A stretch of DNA of 64,000 nucleotides from Theobroma cacao (GCF_000208745.1 NC_030852.1:4943753-5007752), one strand, 5' to 3'; positions 1 through 12,662 are shown, numbered from the stretch's first letter. Notes: generated by a model not told the origin, from the sequence alone. A program made the numbers and translations.

Positions 1-2459
1 CCTTGAATTTTCACACTTTTCCCTTGAATTTTTCTACCTAGGGTTTTGTTCTTCCTTTTTCTTCCTTTGTTCTTGCTTTGGCCGGCCATAAGAATGAATG
101 TGGAAGAGTTCAAATTGGCTTTATAAAGGAAAATATTAAATGGACAAAAATTTACCATGTGTCATCATTCCATTGGTCCATGTGTCATACTTACCCATTT
201 AAGCAATCTCTCTCCACCACACATTTTTCATGTTTATCCATTTACAGGATGAATAAAATCCCATGGCCTTGACAAGTGCTAGGGCAAAATATTTACCGAT
301 TTGCCCCCGAGGGGCAAAAAAATTACGATTTTGCCATTATACTTCGAAATGTACCGGAATCAAATTATTTCTATTACTTTTCAACCTTAAATAACACTAA
401 TATTGATCGATATTAACCAAATGGGGTAAAAAAACTCATTTTTTTAATCGAGCTTGACAGGGTCTCACACACAAGCAACACGAAACGACCATCCGTGCCT
501 ACCACCATCCCTGTAAGCAACATACATAAATCAATGCACAACAGGCAGGAATCACAAGCAAAACAAAACCACCATCCCTGCTGGCAACATGACATCACAA
601 CACAACAAGCAGGACAATATCAATGTCCCTGCTTAACACCATCCCAATCGATATCATACATAGTCAAAGGGATATGGACTCACTCAATCTCATATCATTT
701 CATTGTCCTGAATCACCCACTGACAGATCATATTCATCATTCAGCATACATCGTAAACAAGTATTTGCTCCTCTCAATAACCATCTATAGTTCATAACAA
801 TTCATTCATTTACTTGCATATAGAGCATTATTAACCTCAAGTACTAAAATCCATCATGATTCGTATTAACATCACTAGTCATTCGTCATTTCCTCATAAC
901 AGGAACTCGTAGGCACATGGATTACATCTAGCCTAGGCTCGGTTCCTCTAGGCATCATATACATTTATACATTACTCATAACATTTTCTAGTCTAGACAT
1001 AACATTTGTAGACATACATATCACAAATATAACACATCGTATCCATACTATCATAGGAAGCATACATGGACATTAGTCATCATGCTCCTAGTTCATAGAA
1101 ATTCCCATTCACCTCGATAATACGAGTGTTCCTCTTCCACTACTTATATAATTCAGCTCACCAAGGCTTTAGTGTCAACTCAACAACTTAACATTTGGAA
1201 AATGGCAAAATTCTTACTCCTCATTGTCATCTAACATTAATAATGTAAAATCATCAACATTTACACAATAATTCTCTACTTCATAGCTAAATCCCAACTT
1301 TTGAATTATTTTTAGCTTTCAAAAATAACTTAATCTCTAGCAAATCAACATACAAGCTCAAATTCTTCAAATTCTTCAAATTATTTACCTTAGATGTTGA
1401 TTTGGCTCATTTAAACTCCAAATCCCTAGTAACATTCAAGCATCACTAGCCAATAAGCTAAAACACAAGATTTTCAATTAATAAATGGTTTAAATTGAAA
1501 ATAAGTAGGTAAAAAGCTTTAAATTTACCTTTTGATTGATTCCCTAGCCTCAAAAACACCTTCTCCAAGCTTCAAACTCGAGTGGGGGATGAGGGTTTTA
1601 AGAGAGGGATGAGAGAGCTTTGTTTTGGGTTTGTTTACAAATGGGCGGACTATTCAATGCTTTTTTTTTTTTGCAAATTCGCATGCAAGTATTGATACAA
1701 TTTCACAAGTTACCCTTAAATCTATCGATACATGAGGCAATGTATCAATACAAATTCCACAAAATGCTTTCTCAATAGAATTCATCCAGAATGTTCCACT
1801 CTTTAAATCTATCGATACATTAGAGAATGTATCGATAGAAATTACATAGAATGCTTTCTCATTCAAATCTATTAATACATTTGGACAATGTATCGATAGA
1901 AATTGCATTCATTATTGTGTTTTTCAAATTTATCTATACATGAGGCAATGTATCGATAAAAATTTCCTAAAATATCCCTCTTACGTCCTTCCTGCCTTTA
2001 ATGTATTGATACATGGGGCTCATGTATTGATACTTCTTGTCCAAAATGTACATTGTCCAACCCTTAGAGCTTTCTAGCTTAAATTCCAAACTCCCATTTC
2101 ATCTCTAAATTACATTCTCATCTCTATTCATCATAATTCACTTAATATCAACACATAAGCTCATTACATACTCCAATTGCTCATTCATGCTCTATGTCAC
2201 ATAACATATCAATCAAACATAACTTAAATTGCTTACATGCCATACTCATCTAAGTGCTAAACAATGCATTATATCATTCCTGTGCCAAACATATGCATAA
2301 CATTATTTAAGCTTTCACATACTCATTCCTTTCATAATCATTTCTTTATGGACATAGGCACATATGTAATTTCATAAATATACATATTAACATTCAAATT
2401 GGCCCATAAACTAGTTCAATCTTTCATACATAGCCAACATCGAGATCGAGGGTGTTACA
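1..2459 (-). mobile_element. LTR of a Ty3/gypsy-like retrotransposon, open at the left edge
   Basis: Read on the minus strand, the LTR opens at 2459 with TGTAACACCCTCGATC, a typical plant gypsy LTR start. It carries an array of TATCGATA-type motifs about 430-770 bp in. A possible TATA box (CTTTATAAAG) lies on the minus strand near 116-126, so the transcription start and the rest of the LTR should lie at or beyond position 1. Because that end is missing, no target-site duplication can be tested. No gag or pol coding is visible. Open frames here are short and unlike known proteins. The family assignment is from LTR appearance only. Confidence 0.6.
1675..2035. repeat. Array of TATCGATA / ATGTATCGATA motifs
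   Basis: About ten imperfect copies of the palindromic core TATCGATA, often as ATCGATACAT or ATGTATCGATAG, recur at roughly 30-60 bp spacing. They sit in the first third of the LTR. The same type of array lies at the corresponding part of two other LTRs in the window (38745-38900 and 48620-48850). Confidence 0.75.
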
Positions 2460-2609
2460 AATGTGAAGATGCAACAAACAGTTTACATGATTTATGAGAT
2501 TAATGTTTAATGCTTGCATGATTATATGATTAATGAATGAATTTGAAAAGCTTGGTTGGGTCTAGCGAGCTATAATTGTCTAGGTCTTTACATCGATCAT
2601 GAACCCTTA

Positions 2610-3541
2610 GAAACAAGTCATGATAATTAAATATCTTGGAGACCAATTTTTCCATCCGAGATCTTGGTACTCTTCAATATTTTATGGGCATTGAGGTCAC
2701 TCACTCTCCCATGGGTATTTTCTTTCTCAGCAAAAGCATATTACTAATCTTCTTGATCATACTCACATCAGTGGCGCCAACATTGTTACTGCTCCCTTAT
2801 CTACCAACACCAGCTTGTCTTTGAATGATAGTTCTCACTTTAGTGATGCCAGTGAGTATAGGCATGTTGTTGGCAGTCTTCAATATTTTTCCTTTACACG
2901 TCTAGACGTCTAGATATTGCTTATGCCTTTAATCGCTAATCACAATTTATGCATTGTCCTACAACAAATCATTGAAGTGCTACCAAATGTGTTCTTCAAT
3001 ATCTCAAGGGCATTCTACATCATGGTATTTTTCTCCGTCGTAATTCACTGCTCACACTTCATGCATTCTTCAATGTTCATTGGGTTGGCAACAAAGATGA
3101 TCACACCTCCACAAGTGCATAACTTTTATTTCTTGGCAACAATCCAATCTTATGGAGCTTGCAAAAGCAACATTCTATTGCATATTCCTCAACAGAGGGT
3201 CAATACCGTGTTGTAGCTTCCACCATGATTGAGATATGCTGGGTTCAATCTCTTTTACGTGAATTATCAATTTTGTTCTCTCAACTACCAAAAATGTATT
3301 ATGACAATATCAATACTACATACTTTTGTGCCAATCATGTCTTTCAATGTCGCATGAAACACATTGAAATTGATTTCCACTTTGTTTGGGACAAAGTTCA
3401 ATGTCAACAACTTTGAGTCCCCCATATTGCCTCTACCAATGAACTTGTGGACCTGCTCACTAAACCTCTTTCTCATCAACAATTTCTTCATCTATCTTTT
3501 AAGATTATTGTTTTTGGTAAACCCACCATCTTGTGGGGGCA
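2610..3541 (+). pseudogene. Ty1/copia pol remnant (C-terminal RT and RNase H), frameshifted
   Basis: Translation across shifting frames gives reverse-transcriptase and RNase H sequence of the copia type. The RT palm tail (FSIRDLGTLQYFMGIEV) is near 2645-2695. A region like VVGSLQYFSFTRLDIAYA follows near 2865-2930. The RNase H part has AYSSTEGQYRVVAS near 3180-3225, MKHIEIDFHFV near 3355-3385, and an ELVDLLTKPLSHQQFLHL-like tail near 3440-3495. At least three frame changes and a stop after 3416 show that it is dead. A GTGGGGGCATAT stretch at 3530-3541 looks like the polypurine tract ahead of the 3' LTR. Confidence 0.85.
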
Positions 3542-3731
3542 TATCAGATAACCACAAATATTTATCCTATACTTATGGATTATAATTTGTAAATTATTAT
3601 TTGATTTATATTATCTTAATAGAAAAATATCCCTAGAATTGAAGGATTCAATTCCAATGTACTATGTGTATATCTACTAGTTTGAATTATTAATAAGATC
3701 AGTGAAATTCTATTCTCTATTCTATATAATA
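3542..3731 (+). mobile_element. 3' LTR remnant of the upstream copia element
   Basis: AT-rich sequence directly after the polypurine-like tract at 3530-3541. It ends in an AAGATCAGTGAAATTC-like stretch that resembles copia U5 sequence. It is interrupted at 3732 by the start of another, oppositely oriented LTR. The boundary at 3542 is inferred. Confidence 0.45.
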
Positions 3732-3953
3732 TGTTGGAAATAATTTTTTTAAATTAATAAAACAAGTGATATTGATTACTTACACATAAGCATTGTTACA
3801 AAAAGAAAAATCTTGTATTCTGAATTTGATATTATATATATATATAAGGGATTCTTAATGATTTAGGAGAAAATCAAGCTAACAATATCGTGATCTAACA
3901 AACTCATACTAATTTAACTTATAATCTATACAATTGCTATAATTATGTTAACA
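3732..3953 (-). mobile_element. 3' LTR of a second copia element (minus strand)
   Basis: On the minus strand this begins TGTTAACATAATTA at 3953 and ends TTTCCAACA at 3732, so it has canonical TG...CA ends and is 222 bp long. It is preceded on the minus strand by GTTTAAAGGAG (3954-3964), a decayed version of the polypurine tract usual before copia 3' LTRs. The coding remnant at 3980-5075 lies on its internal side, as expected. It appears to be inserted in the LTR of the element at 2610-3731. Confidence 0.6.
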
Positions 3954-3960
3954 CTCCTTT

Positions 3961-3998
3961 AAACTCAAGGTGATATGATAGATATCAACTTGAGTTTA
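3961..3998. repeat. Short perfect-to-near-perfect hairpin in a copia tail
   Basis: AAACTCAAGGTGATAT and ATATCAACTTGAGTTT form an inverted repeat with a 5-6 base loop. It lies just inside the polypurine-like tract of the minus-strand copia element, a place where such CTCAAG/CTTGAG palindromes are common. It is probably part of the element and not a gene terminator. Confidence 0.5.
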
Positions 3999-5075
3999 AA
4001 AAAAAAAAATTGAAAAATAACTTGAGTTTAAAAACTAATTCTTGAAATTGACTAGGAAGATGAACCTTGGTAAAGATCAACAGTTTGATTTGAAAAAGAT
4101 CCAAAAGTCAAATGAAAAGGCCCTTGAGTCACATGATTATACACAAAATGATATATAATCTTAACACGCTTGGTGTGCCATGAAAAACATCATTGTTAGT
4201 GATCTAGATAACATTATGATTACCATAGCAAAAATAGTGGCAAAAGATTGGATGATACCCATATCCACCAATAATTGACAAAGTTAAGGTTCCTCTAAAG
4301 TAGCATCCCAAAAAGCATGATAGTTAGACTTAGTACTACAACGGACAATTACAGTTTATTTCTTACTTCACCAAGAAATGATTGAATCGCTCAAAAAGAA
4401 ACAATAACTAACGATTAAGTGACAATTTGTAGGATCACTATCTAGTGAAGATGAGAATACTAAGATAAAACTAGAGAAGAGTGAGTAAAGCAATGAAGTA
4501 CTTGAAAGAGTGTGCTTTTGATATAGCAGAGAATACATAGAAAAGCTAAAACATGAGATTAACAGGGAGCAGCCATGAATTGGTTGACTAAATGAACAAC
4601 ATTAACAATATTAGGCCAACTCACTATGAGATAGACCAAACACCCAACCAATTGGCAATATAAGGTAGGATCAACATGAAGAGTATCATCCATCAAAGTA
4701 AGTTTAGCATTACATTCCAAGGGAGTGGACACAATTTTGCTATTGATAATAACAGCCTGAGAAAGCAAGTTAGATGTATAGTAGTTATCAGAGTTGGAGG
4801 ATACTTCAAGCCTTAAGAAATAACTAAGAAAGCCAAGACCTTTCATTTCAAATTATTGACTAAAATACTATTGTAAATTTGGAATGTAAGGCTTATCATC
4901 ACCTGTTACAATCATATCATCTACATAGAGAAGAAAAAGAACAATACCATGATAAGTATGTTGAATAAATAATGCAAAATCATGAGAACCGGAAGTAAAA
5001 CTAGTGTAATTGAATTTTGAAAACCAAGCTCTTGGTATTTGTTTCAAACCAAGAGATCAAGAATGATTAATAAAT
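3980..5075 (-). pseudogene. Ty1/copia pol remnant (RT to RNase H), minus strand
   Basis: Minus-strand translation gives a typical copia polymerase in pieces. There is an IPRAWFSKFNY-type segment near 5020-5050. The catalytic YVDDM motif is near 4911-4927, followed by IVTGDD. The longest open piece (4559-4846) reads MKGLGFLSYFLRLEVSSNSD and continues through TPLECNAKLT to LVNQFMAAPC. RNase H-like sequence (STKSNYHAFWDAT, then MGIIQSFAT) continues to about 4150 with stops. Several stops and indels make it non-functional. The 5' LTR, gag and integrase parts are not seen. Confidence 0.85.
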
Positions 5076-5968
5076 CAAGCCTTATAAAAGATAATACATG
5101 ATTAATTGACATTTTTGAATTGACATTGTAAGTGCTAATGCTTTTCTCATACATAACCAACTTCCGAGCTCAACCTCTATTTCATAGATAGGAACTTACC
5201 TTTTTATTATATAGGATAAGATCCAAATTCATTAGTTTACTGAGGGTGATGGAGCATTATCCCTCATATTTGAACAAGTGTAATTTTATCATTGTACTTT
5301 CTAATTTGATTAAGAAATGAAAAAAAAATACTATTTGTGAAATATTCTATTATCATTAACTTTTGATCATTTTTAACTAAATTGTAAAGTATAATAGTAA
5401 AATTGCACCCGTTTAAAAATGAATAATAAAGTTGAACCATTGTCCAAAGTTGAGAAATAAATTTAAACCTTATCGTATAAATTTAAGTCAAATTTAAAAT
5501 TTATATTAAAAAATAAATTTAATTAAGGACTAATCACATTTAAAAAAAAAAATTGACGACGATTCTTCAGAATTATCAAAATACATGTCCATTGAGCAAG
5601 CAAACCCTTGATCTTAAAATCCAATTTTAATCAAAATTCCTTATGGAATAATCCGATCCTAAAACTTTCATTTTGCGATATTTATAATATAAAATGCAAT
5701 AAAATCAAAAGTTTTTTATCTTAATCTTTACAAAAGTTAAAATGAATGACTATTTATGAAAATAGAATAGGACAAAAGTAATTATTACATAATTTGATTC
5801 ATAAAATGAAATAAAAAGAGAATAGAATATATTAGGAAGGACTCAATATATTTTTTAATCATTGAAGCCATTGCTAAATAAAATAATTGGAAGTCGAATA
5901 TAAGGCGCCAGAGGAAAGCGCGGGTACCAGACTTTTAAACTTTAGCAAAGGGCGAGCTGAAAAATGTG
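5076..5968 (+). promoter_or_regulatory. Intergenic and 5' flank of the PPR gene
   Basis: AT-rich stretch without coding features. The part nearest the gene (about 5880-5968) becomes GC-richer and is probably 5'UTR. No TATA box can be assigned with confidence. An earlier in-frame codon at 5966 is GTG, so the first usable start is the ATG at 5969, with a second in-frame ATG at 5981. Confidence 0.35.
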
Positions 5969-8752
5969 ATGCTGAAAGCAATGCGCGGGAGTCACCGTTG
6001 CAGACAGTTACATTCCATCAGCAAACTCCAACCAAAGCCAAACCACTATCCATCAAAGAAAGCATTAGCTCAGAAGAAACACAACTACAACAAACCCCAA
6101 CCAGTTGTTGACTCCGACATAAAGCAATGGAACCTAGCAATATCTACCCACATGCGCAATGCCCAGCTGGACTCAGCTTTCCGTGTCTTTAACTCAATGC
6201 CACGTCGAAGCTCTGTTTCTTACAATGCCATGATATCTGGGTACCTGATGAATGATAAGTTTGAGCTTGCAAGAAACTTGTTTGATGAAATGCCTGAGAG
6301 AGACTTGGTTTCTTGGAATGTAATGATTAGTGGGTGTGTAAGGAACAATAACCTTGCTGCTGCGAAGGAGTTGTTTGAACAAATGCCTGAAAGGGATGTT
6401 GTTTCATGGAACGCTATGTTGTCTGGATATGCGCAGAATGGTTGTGTTGACAAGGCGAGAAAGATTTTTGATAGAATGCCTACTAAGAATTCAATTTCGT
6501 GGAATGCTTTGCTTGCGACTTATGTGCAGAATGGGAGGATGGAAGAGGCTTGTAGGCTTTTTGAATCGAAGGCAGATTGGGATTTGGTTTCTTGGAATTG
6601 TTTGATGGGTGGGTTTGTGAAGACAAAGAGGTTCATTGATGCTAGAAGGATTTTTGATAGAATCCCTTTCCGAGATAAAATCTCTTGGAATACTATTATT
6701 ACAGGTTATGCACAGAATGGTGAGATTGAAGAAGCTAGGAGATTGTTCCATGAGTCCCCGGTTCGAGATGTATTTACGTGGACAGCAATGGTGTCAGGTT
6801 ACGTGCAGAATGGAATGGTTGACAAGGCAAGGGAATTTTTTGAAGAAATGCCAGAAAAGAATGCTGTTTCATGGAATGCAATGATTGCAGGGTATGTGCA
6901 ATGTAAGAGAATGGACATGGCTAGGAAATTGTTTGACAAAATGCCTTGCCAAAATGTCACTTCTTGGAATACAATTATCACAGGGTATGCTCAGAGTGGT
7001 GAGATAGCTCATGCTAGGGAATTGTTTGATCGGATGCCTAGGCGTGATCCTGTGTCTTGGGCAGCCATGATTGCAGGTTATGCTCAAAGTGGTTATGATG
7101 AGGAGGCTTTATGCCTTTTTGTAGAGATGAAAAGAGATGGAGAAAGGTTGAATAGGTCCTCATTTGCATGTGCCTTGAGCACATGTGCCCATATTGCTGC
7201 TTTAGAAATGGGGAAACAGTTGCATGGGCGGCTGGTTAAGGCAGGATATGAAAGTGGGTCCTTTGTGGGAAATGCACTTCTTTTAATGTACTGTAAGTGT
7301 GGAGGCATAGAAGAAGCTTGCAGTGCATTTGAAGAAATAATGGAGAAGGACGTTGTCTCATGGAATACAATGATTGCCGGTTATGCAAGACATGGATTTG
7401 GCAAAGAGGCTCTAAAGGTTTTTGAGTCAATGAAGGCAGCTGGTGTCAAACCAGATGATACCACTATGGTAATTATTGTTTTTGTATTTTATTTGACTGG
7501 CATGTAAACATAGTCAGCCCACATGTGATGAGCATTAAATTCGTTTTCTTTAAAATCATCATTCCAAGCATTCACAAAATAATTTCATCCTAGCAACTAA
7601 AATAGTATAATTAAATATTATTCACATAGGCTACCCTTAGTGGTTGGACTTGAGGTTCACAGAGATGAGAGTTAATGTGGCTTTCCATGTAATCGTTATA
7701 TAAAAATCTCTGGACTTCAATAAATGTAACAATAGTCTTTCTGAGAACTGGAAGGGAAGTTTTAATCTGATGCAATCACCGTCTTCAATTTTCAATGGTA
7801 CCCTTCTTTGATAAAATTGGTGTAAATAGTCTAGGAGAGACAATTAAACTTGATGTCTTCAAATCCAGGAAACTCTAAATGTGGAGTTCCTTTCTTCTAA
7901 ATCATACAGTTCCTAGTTTTTAACTTGTACAGTTTATTGTTTCAGGTTGGAGTATTGTCTGCTTGTAGTCATGCTGGCTTAGTGGATAGGGGCAGGGAAT
8001 ATTTCTACTTTATGAACCAGGATTATGCCATAAAAGCAAATTCACGACATTATACTTGCATGGTTGATCTTCTCGGTCGAGCTGGCCGATTGGATGAGGC
8101 CCTGAAGTTCATCAGAAACATGCCTTTCGAACCAGATGCAGCAACATGGGGTGCTTTACTTGGTGCAAGCAGAATTCATGGCAATACCAAACTAGCTGAA
8201 ATGGCTGCTCAGTTGATTTTTGAAATGGAACCTGAAAATGCAGGAATGTATGTTCTTCTCTCAAATTTATATGCAGCTTCTGGTAGATGGGCCGATGTTA
8301 GTAGGATGAGATTGCAAATGAGGGATACTGGTGTGAAGAAAGTACCTGGGTGTAGTTGGCTTGAGGTACAGAGCAAGATCCATACGTTTTCAGTTGGAGA
8401 CTCATGCCACCCAGATAGGGATAAAATCTATGCCTACTTGGAAGAATTGGATTTAAAAATGAAGCAGGAGGGCTATGTTTCCTCAACAAATTTGATTTTG
8501 CATGATGTAGATAACGAAGAGAAGGAGCACATGCTCAAGTATCACAGTGAAAAATTAGCTGTGGCATTTGGTATTCTCTCTATACCTGCTGGAAGACCAA
8601 TACGAGTGATAAAAAACTTACGTGTTTGTGAAGACTGCCACAATGCCATCAAATACATATCAAAGATTGTGGGTAGGTTGATTATCTTAAGGGATTCTAA
8701 CCGCTTTCACCATTTTAGGGAGGGTTCATGTTCTTGCGGGGATTATTGGTGA
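5969..8752 (+). CDS. PPR protein of the PLS-E-DYW class (At4g02750-like), one intron
   Basis: Two exons, 5969-7468 and 7946-8752, join in phase 0 across a 477-bp intron (GTAATT...TTTCAG) to give 768 aa. After a short basic N-terminus, which may be an organelle transit peptide, about a dozen PPR units run from residue 50 to 540. Their signature is VSWNxMISGYxxNG...ARxLFDxMPxRD. E/E+ motifs follow, then a DYW domain ending in CSCGDYW. The DYW deaminase residues are present: HSE, the CEDC pair, and the terminal CxC. Such proteins bind single-stranded organelle RNA and direct C-to-U editing. Order and wording of the repeats closely match Arabidopsis At4g02750 (781 aa), which I recall. Reading through the intron would add about 13 codons then a stop at 7505-7507, removing E and DYW. 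Target site and organelle cannot be read from the sequence. Confidence 0.93.
7469..7945 (+). other. Intron of the PPR-DYW gene
   Basis: GT...AG intron between codons for ...PDDTTM and [11 protein letters not shown]. Joining restores the family sequence exactly in frame, and no PPR sequence is found inside the intron. Plant PLS-class PPR genes are mostly intronless, so an intron at this place, just before the last PPR units, is uncommon. Confidence 0.9.
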
Positions 8753-10933
8753 CTGGTGAGAGTTAAGAGACTGTTCTAAGCAGAAAAGCTAAGGATTGAT
8801 GCTGCTAATTTACATGTCTTTAATCAACAAATTTTTTCATATATACATATTTTTTGGATTCTTGTTAGATGCTTCCAAGTTTGGAAAGAATAAGGTGGAC
8901 AGTTCTGCTGCATCTGGAAAGAGCCTAGTTCCTTGAAGGCTTCATCAACATATAGAAGTTCAGTAACTTTAAGATTATCATGATATTTTTTGATGGATTA
9001 TGGTTGATTATTTGGAGCTAATATTGGCCCATGATCAATAATGGGAAATTAAAGATACTATAAAGAAGGTCATTAATTTGGGCATCCATCGCGGAAATGT
9101 CTGTTTTGTGTACTTGGCATGTGAGACAAGATTGTGCCATGTTCTAGCTTGCTTTGAATCTGAGTAAGCTTGGGGATCAATTCATGATAGAATGGAGAGA
9201 AAAGTGTTGGTTGATTTTTAAGTTGAATGTTTGAATGGTTATCCTTTACAAAGCCTTTTGCATAATGCTGAATAAAGAAAACTTTTCACAGGTATATTGA
9301 TTTTTTATATTGTAATATGAATCATGACTCCTCCTTTGTTAGTGTTTAATTATTGAACTGCCATTTCTTCTCATGGGCCTTGGCAATGCAGGTTGAGGTA
9401 GGATATATGACTTCACATAAAGAACAGGTTTTCAGTTTCACATCCTTCATGTATAAACTGTCCGTTTGCCTTTCTCAGGCATCTGTTTTGGAGTCGTGGG
9501 GCAAGAGCAAGTTCAGGAAAATTCTATGCAGATCTTAGAAAGGAGTTTGAGCTGCCGCATGACTATGGGACAGAAAAGATAAAAACAATTGCAAACTGAT
9601 CAAATCAGTTGACAAGCATGGTTAGAGGAACAGAAGGTATTAATGATAGATCAAATTGTTTCCATAATAAATGCTAGTGTGTAAAGGAATTCTTCGTGCC
9701 ATTGGTAGCTTATTGTATCTCATCAATATTATATTTTGCCTACTATTTTTCACGTTGTTATCTTAATGCTTAATCATGTTTAGCAATCTAGTTAGCAATC
9801 AACGATGCAGCTGTTGCTTATTTGCATGAAGAAAACTAGAAATTATAGTTCTATGTCCAGGGAAAAGGCTTTCCTGTTCTGAAATCTATTGCACAGCTTT
9901 TTGAAGAATTGAGTTTGACTCACTTACAGTGGTTCTTAATGTCCCACACAAGGTGGGAACAGTCAAACATCTTTGCTTCTTAATCCCTTGTTTGCCCAGT
10001 TCATGTTCCTACTCGAATTGCAATATTGCAAAGTAGCTTCTTTAAATTCACCAAAGATTAGAGAAATCTCTTTAATTAATATAAGCAACCATCATAAGCC
10101 TTAGTAACTTGCATGGTTGTATTGTAAATCTACCATTTTATGTTAATTTACATATGGAAGCTATTTATTGTTCATTAATGCATAATAATATAACCTGGCA
10201 TAACTGGTCAGCAGAAAATAGCTTCAGTTTCTATTTTGCGTGTAATTATTGCATCAACCGTAGTTTTACTACTTGCTGCAGATTTCACAACATATTTCTT
10301 TAAAAACTTACGTTAAGGTCCACCATTTGTAAAGCTTCCAGATTTAAATCTTTGATCTTTTAAACCGCCTGGTGGACTAGTGATAGTGTAGATTATATGT
10401 TTTGCAAATCAATCAGTTTGGCTACATAGATATATCATAACAGTTTATGCATTTATCTTAATAAAGTTCCTTTTTATCTTCAAGTTCTTGCAATTACATA
10501 TTGATATTAACTTATATGATAAAGTGTATAGAATAGATATGTGTCACAATAGAAATTACAAAGAGAAGAGTTGTATGAAGTCCTTATTGTATCAAAGTAT
10601 TATTCTTAACTTGTTCTTAGTTGATACCCTATTAATACTAGATATTGGTAAAAGTTGAGAGATTAACTCATGTTATATTTTTTACTTGTGAAGTAAGCAA
10701 TCTGTTTCATATATTGAAGTATGGAGATACTTGGAGTTAACATTTAGATGCATGCTTCACTTTTCCCTTATAGAGAAGTGAGAAAACTAAGATTACTCTC
10801 TAGCTAGCATTCGATTTGGCAACAAAGGCAAACCCCAAATCACTATTGATATTTTTCTAACTTGACATCTTCTATGGATCATCATTGGAGACCAAACACG
10901 TGGACAACTTGAGATTTGCAACAACCCAAGTTT
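8753..10933. other. 3' flank of the PPR gene; no gene seen
   Basis: About 2.2 kb of AT-rich DNA. It must contain the PPR 3'UTR, probably within the first few hundred bases, but no clear poly(A) site can be fixed. Open frames at 9353-9538 and 10109-10303 are short, compositionally random and unlike any family. Spliced 3'UTR exons cannot be excluded. Confidence 0.4.
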
Positions 10934-10938
10934 GGTGG

Positions 10939-11762
10939 TGTAAAGGTGTTCTTGTGATAAAGAGAGGAAGCATTGCAAACAAGTAAAAGATGTAACGGAA
11001 GCAACAAAGAGGAAGATCGAAGCAGTTCTTAAAGTATTGAGTGTCGTAACAGGTGGAAGAGAATAAGAAGAGAATTGCTGAAGATGTATAAAACGGTTAG
11101 AAAGAAAAGTTTTGCGTGAGAATGAGGTAGTTCTGGGAAAGTCCCTTAAATGAATTGTGAAAGATCTATATATAGTATCAAAGATCGCAGTTACTCAAGA
11201 ATGGGTTTTAATGCACGTAATGAATAATGACTTTAATATTAGGTGATCGTTACTGAGTTTTAATGTTGAATAACGGTTAGAAATTCATTATGTGACTATT
11301 AAAGTAATAAATTTTATGATCATTAATAACATAATGAGATTTATTTGTCAGTAAAAAGTAAATGGAAAAAGTATACAAGAAAAGTTGTACGAGAACAACT
11401 TAAAGAAAAAAAATGTACGTGAACAAGCATAAGAGAAGAAAGTAAGAGGGAGAAATATTTGTACTTTAAGAAAAAGTTAAGAGCAGACCTCTTAACTACC
11501 TTCATATCTAACCCACCAAGTTAAATTGGTCGAAATATCACAAAATGAAAGTAATCCACGAACTTGCCACTCATTTCGCGTTGCTTTTACTATTATCCGT
11601 ATGAAATGGTTATTCCACGCGAAGTAGTACTTTACTTATTTTAGTTGTTCTACGTGATATATAACTTCTCTTGTAATAGTTGTTCTCATTATTCTCTATA
11701 CAATGTTACACGGTAAGATAATTTTTTAGAGAATGGGTATCAACTAAAATCAACTATCTATA
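10939..11762 (+). repeat. 5' LTR of the GGTGG-flanked element
   Basis: Paired with 13978-14875. Long shared stretches include GTAATGAATAATGACTTTAA and the block around GTACGAGAACAACTTAAA. It is about 70 bp shorter than its partner, largely because the 35-bp tandem unit is expanded only in the 3' LTR. The strand is arbitrary because no coding shows orientation. Confidence 0.8.
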
Positions 11763-12662
11763 TTTTGCCTCCTACATAAGAATTATTTTGTAAAAATAAT
11801 TCTTATGTATTAATTTAGAGTGTAAAGGTTTTATTTGATACTCTAACGTATTGTACTATATCACTTCGAGTAGTAACACCTCGAGTAGTACCGCCTTAGA
11901 CAGTAACATCTTAGCCAGTAATGCTTTAGGTAGTAACATGTTACTATCTTGTGTAATATTTGATTGATCAGAAAACAATATATTTTTCATAATATAAAAT
12001 TCTCAAAATACAAATCGTAAAAGAAAAGTTAATCTTTTTTCATAAAAACTTGATTCTATATGCCTTATAAATATAAAGCTACTATGAACAATTTTCTTCA
12101 TTCAAATTCCTAGCAAAACAAAATTCAGAACAAAGTCTGTTCTTTACCAATCTTTTTGAGCAAGAATGTTTTTTCTTCCTCTTCTTATAATTTCTTGTTC
12201 TCTCTCTCTTTTACTTTTTTTTCTTGTATTTTTATTCCTTTTCAAAAAAAAAATTGTCTACTTATTAGATATAGCTAGGACCGCTATGGAATTGGGTTAT
12301 TATAGTAAGGCTTTAGATCATGAACTATGTATAAATCTTAATTGTGCACAGCAGTTTAAAACTGTTTTCCTTTAATCACACTTGTATCATAGATATCCTA
12401 AACACAATAGAAATGTTTATCAATTAAAAGCTATTAAGAAAACATTTGCATGTGTAGCTTTTGAAGGGAACCTTTAACTCGTTAGAGAAAGATAGAGAAA
12501 GAAACACTGGGATAAAAAAAACAAATAAAAGATAGCTAAGTCTCCTTACATGTCAACTTTTATTTGTAGGCAAGCTAGAGTGAAAGAAGCAAATAAAAGT
12601 TGTCCTACAAACACTAAGAATTTTTAGTAGATCTCAAAGGGCGTTTAAATGTTTCTTTTTTG

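Noticed and set aside
270..2459. LTR closed at 270 (TGACAAGTGC...GTGTTACA)
   Set aside because: The flanking five bases GGCCT and AATGT do not match, and a TATA-like element near 120 suggests the LTR continues to or past the window edge.
5887..6111. Open frame starting at 5887 overlapping the PPR start
   Set aside because: Different frame, no family resemblance, ends inside the PPR N-terminus. At best it overlaps the leader.
6194..7430. Several 60-86 codon open frames on the minus strand and in other plus frames within the PPR gene
   Set aside because: They are shadows of the repeated PPR codons. The true frame continues through all repeats and has family similarity.
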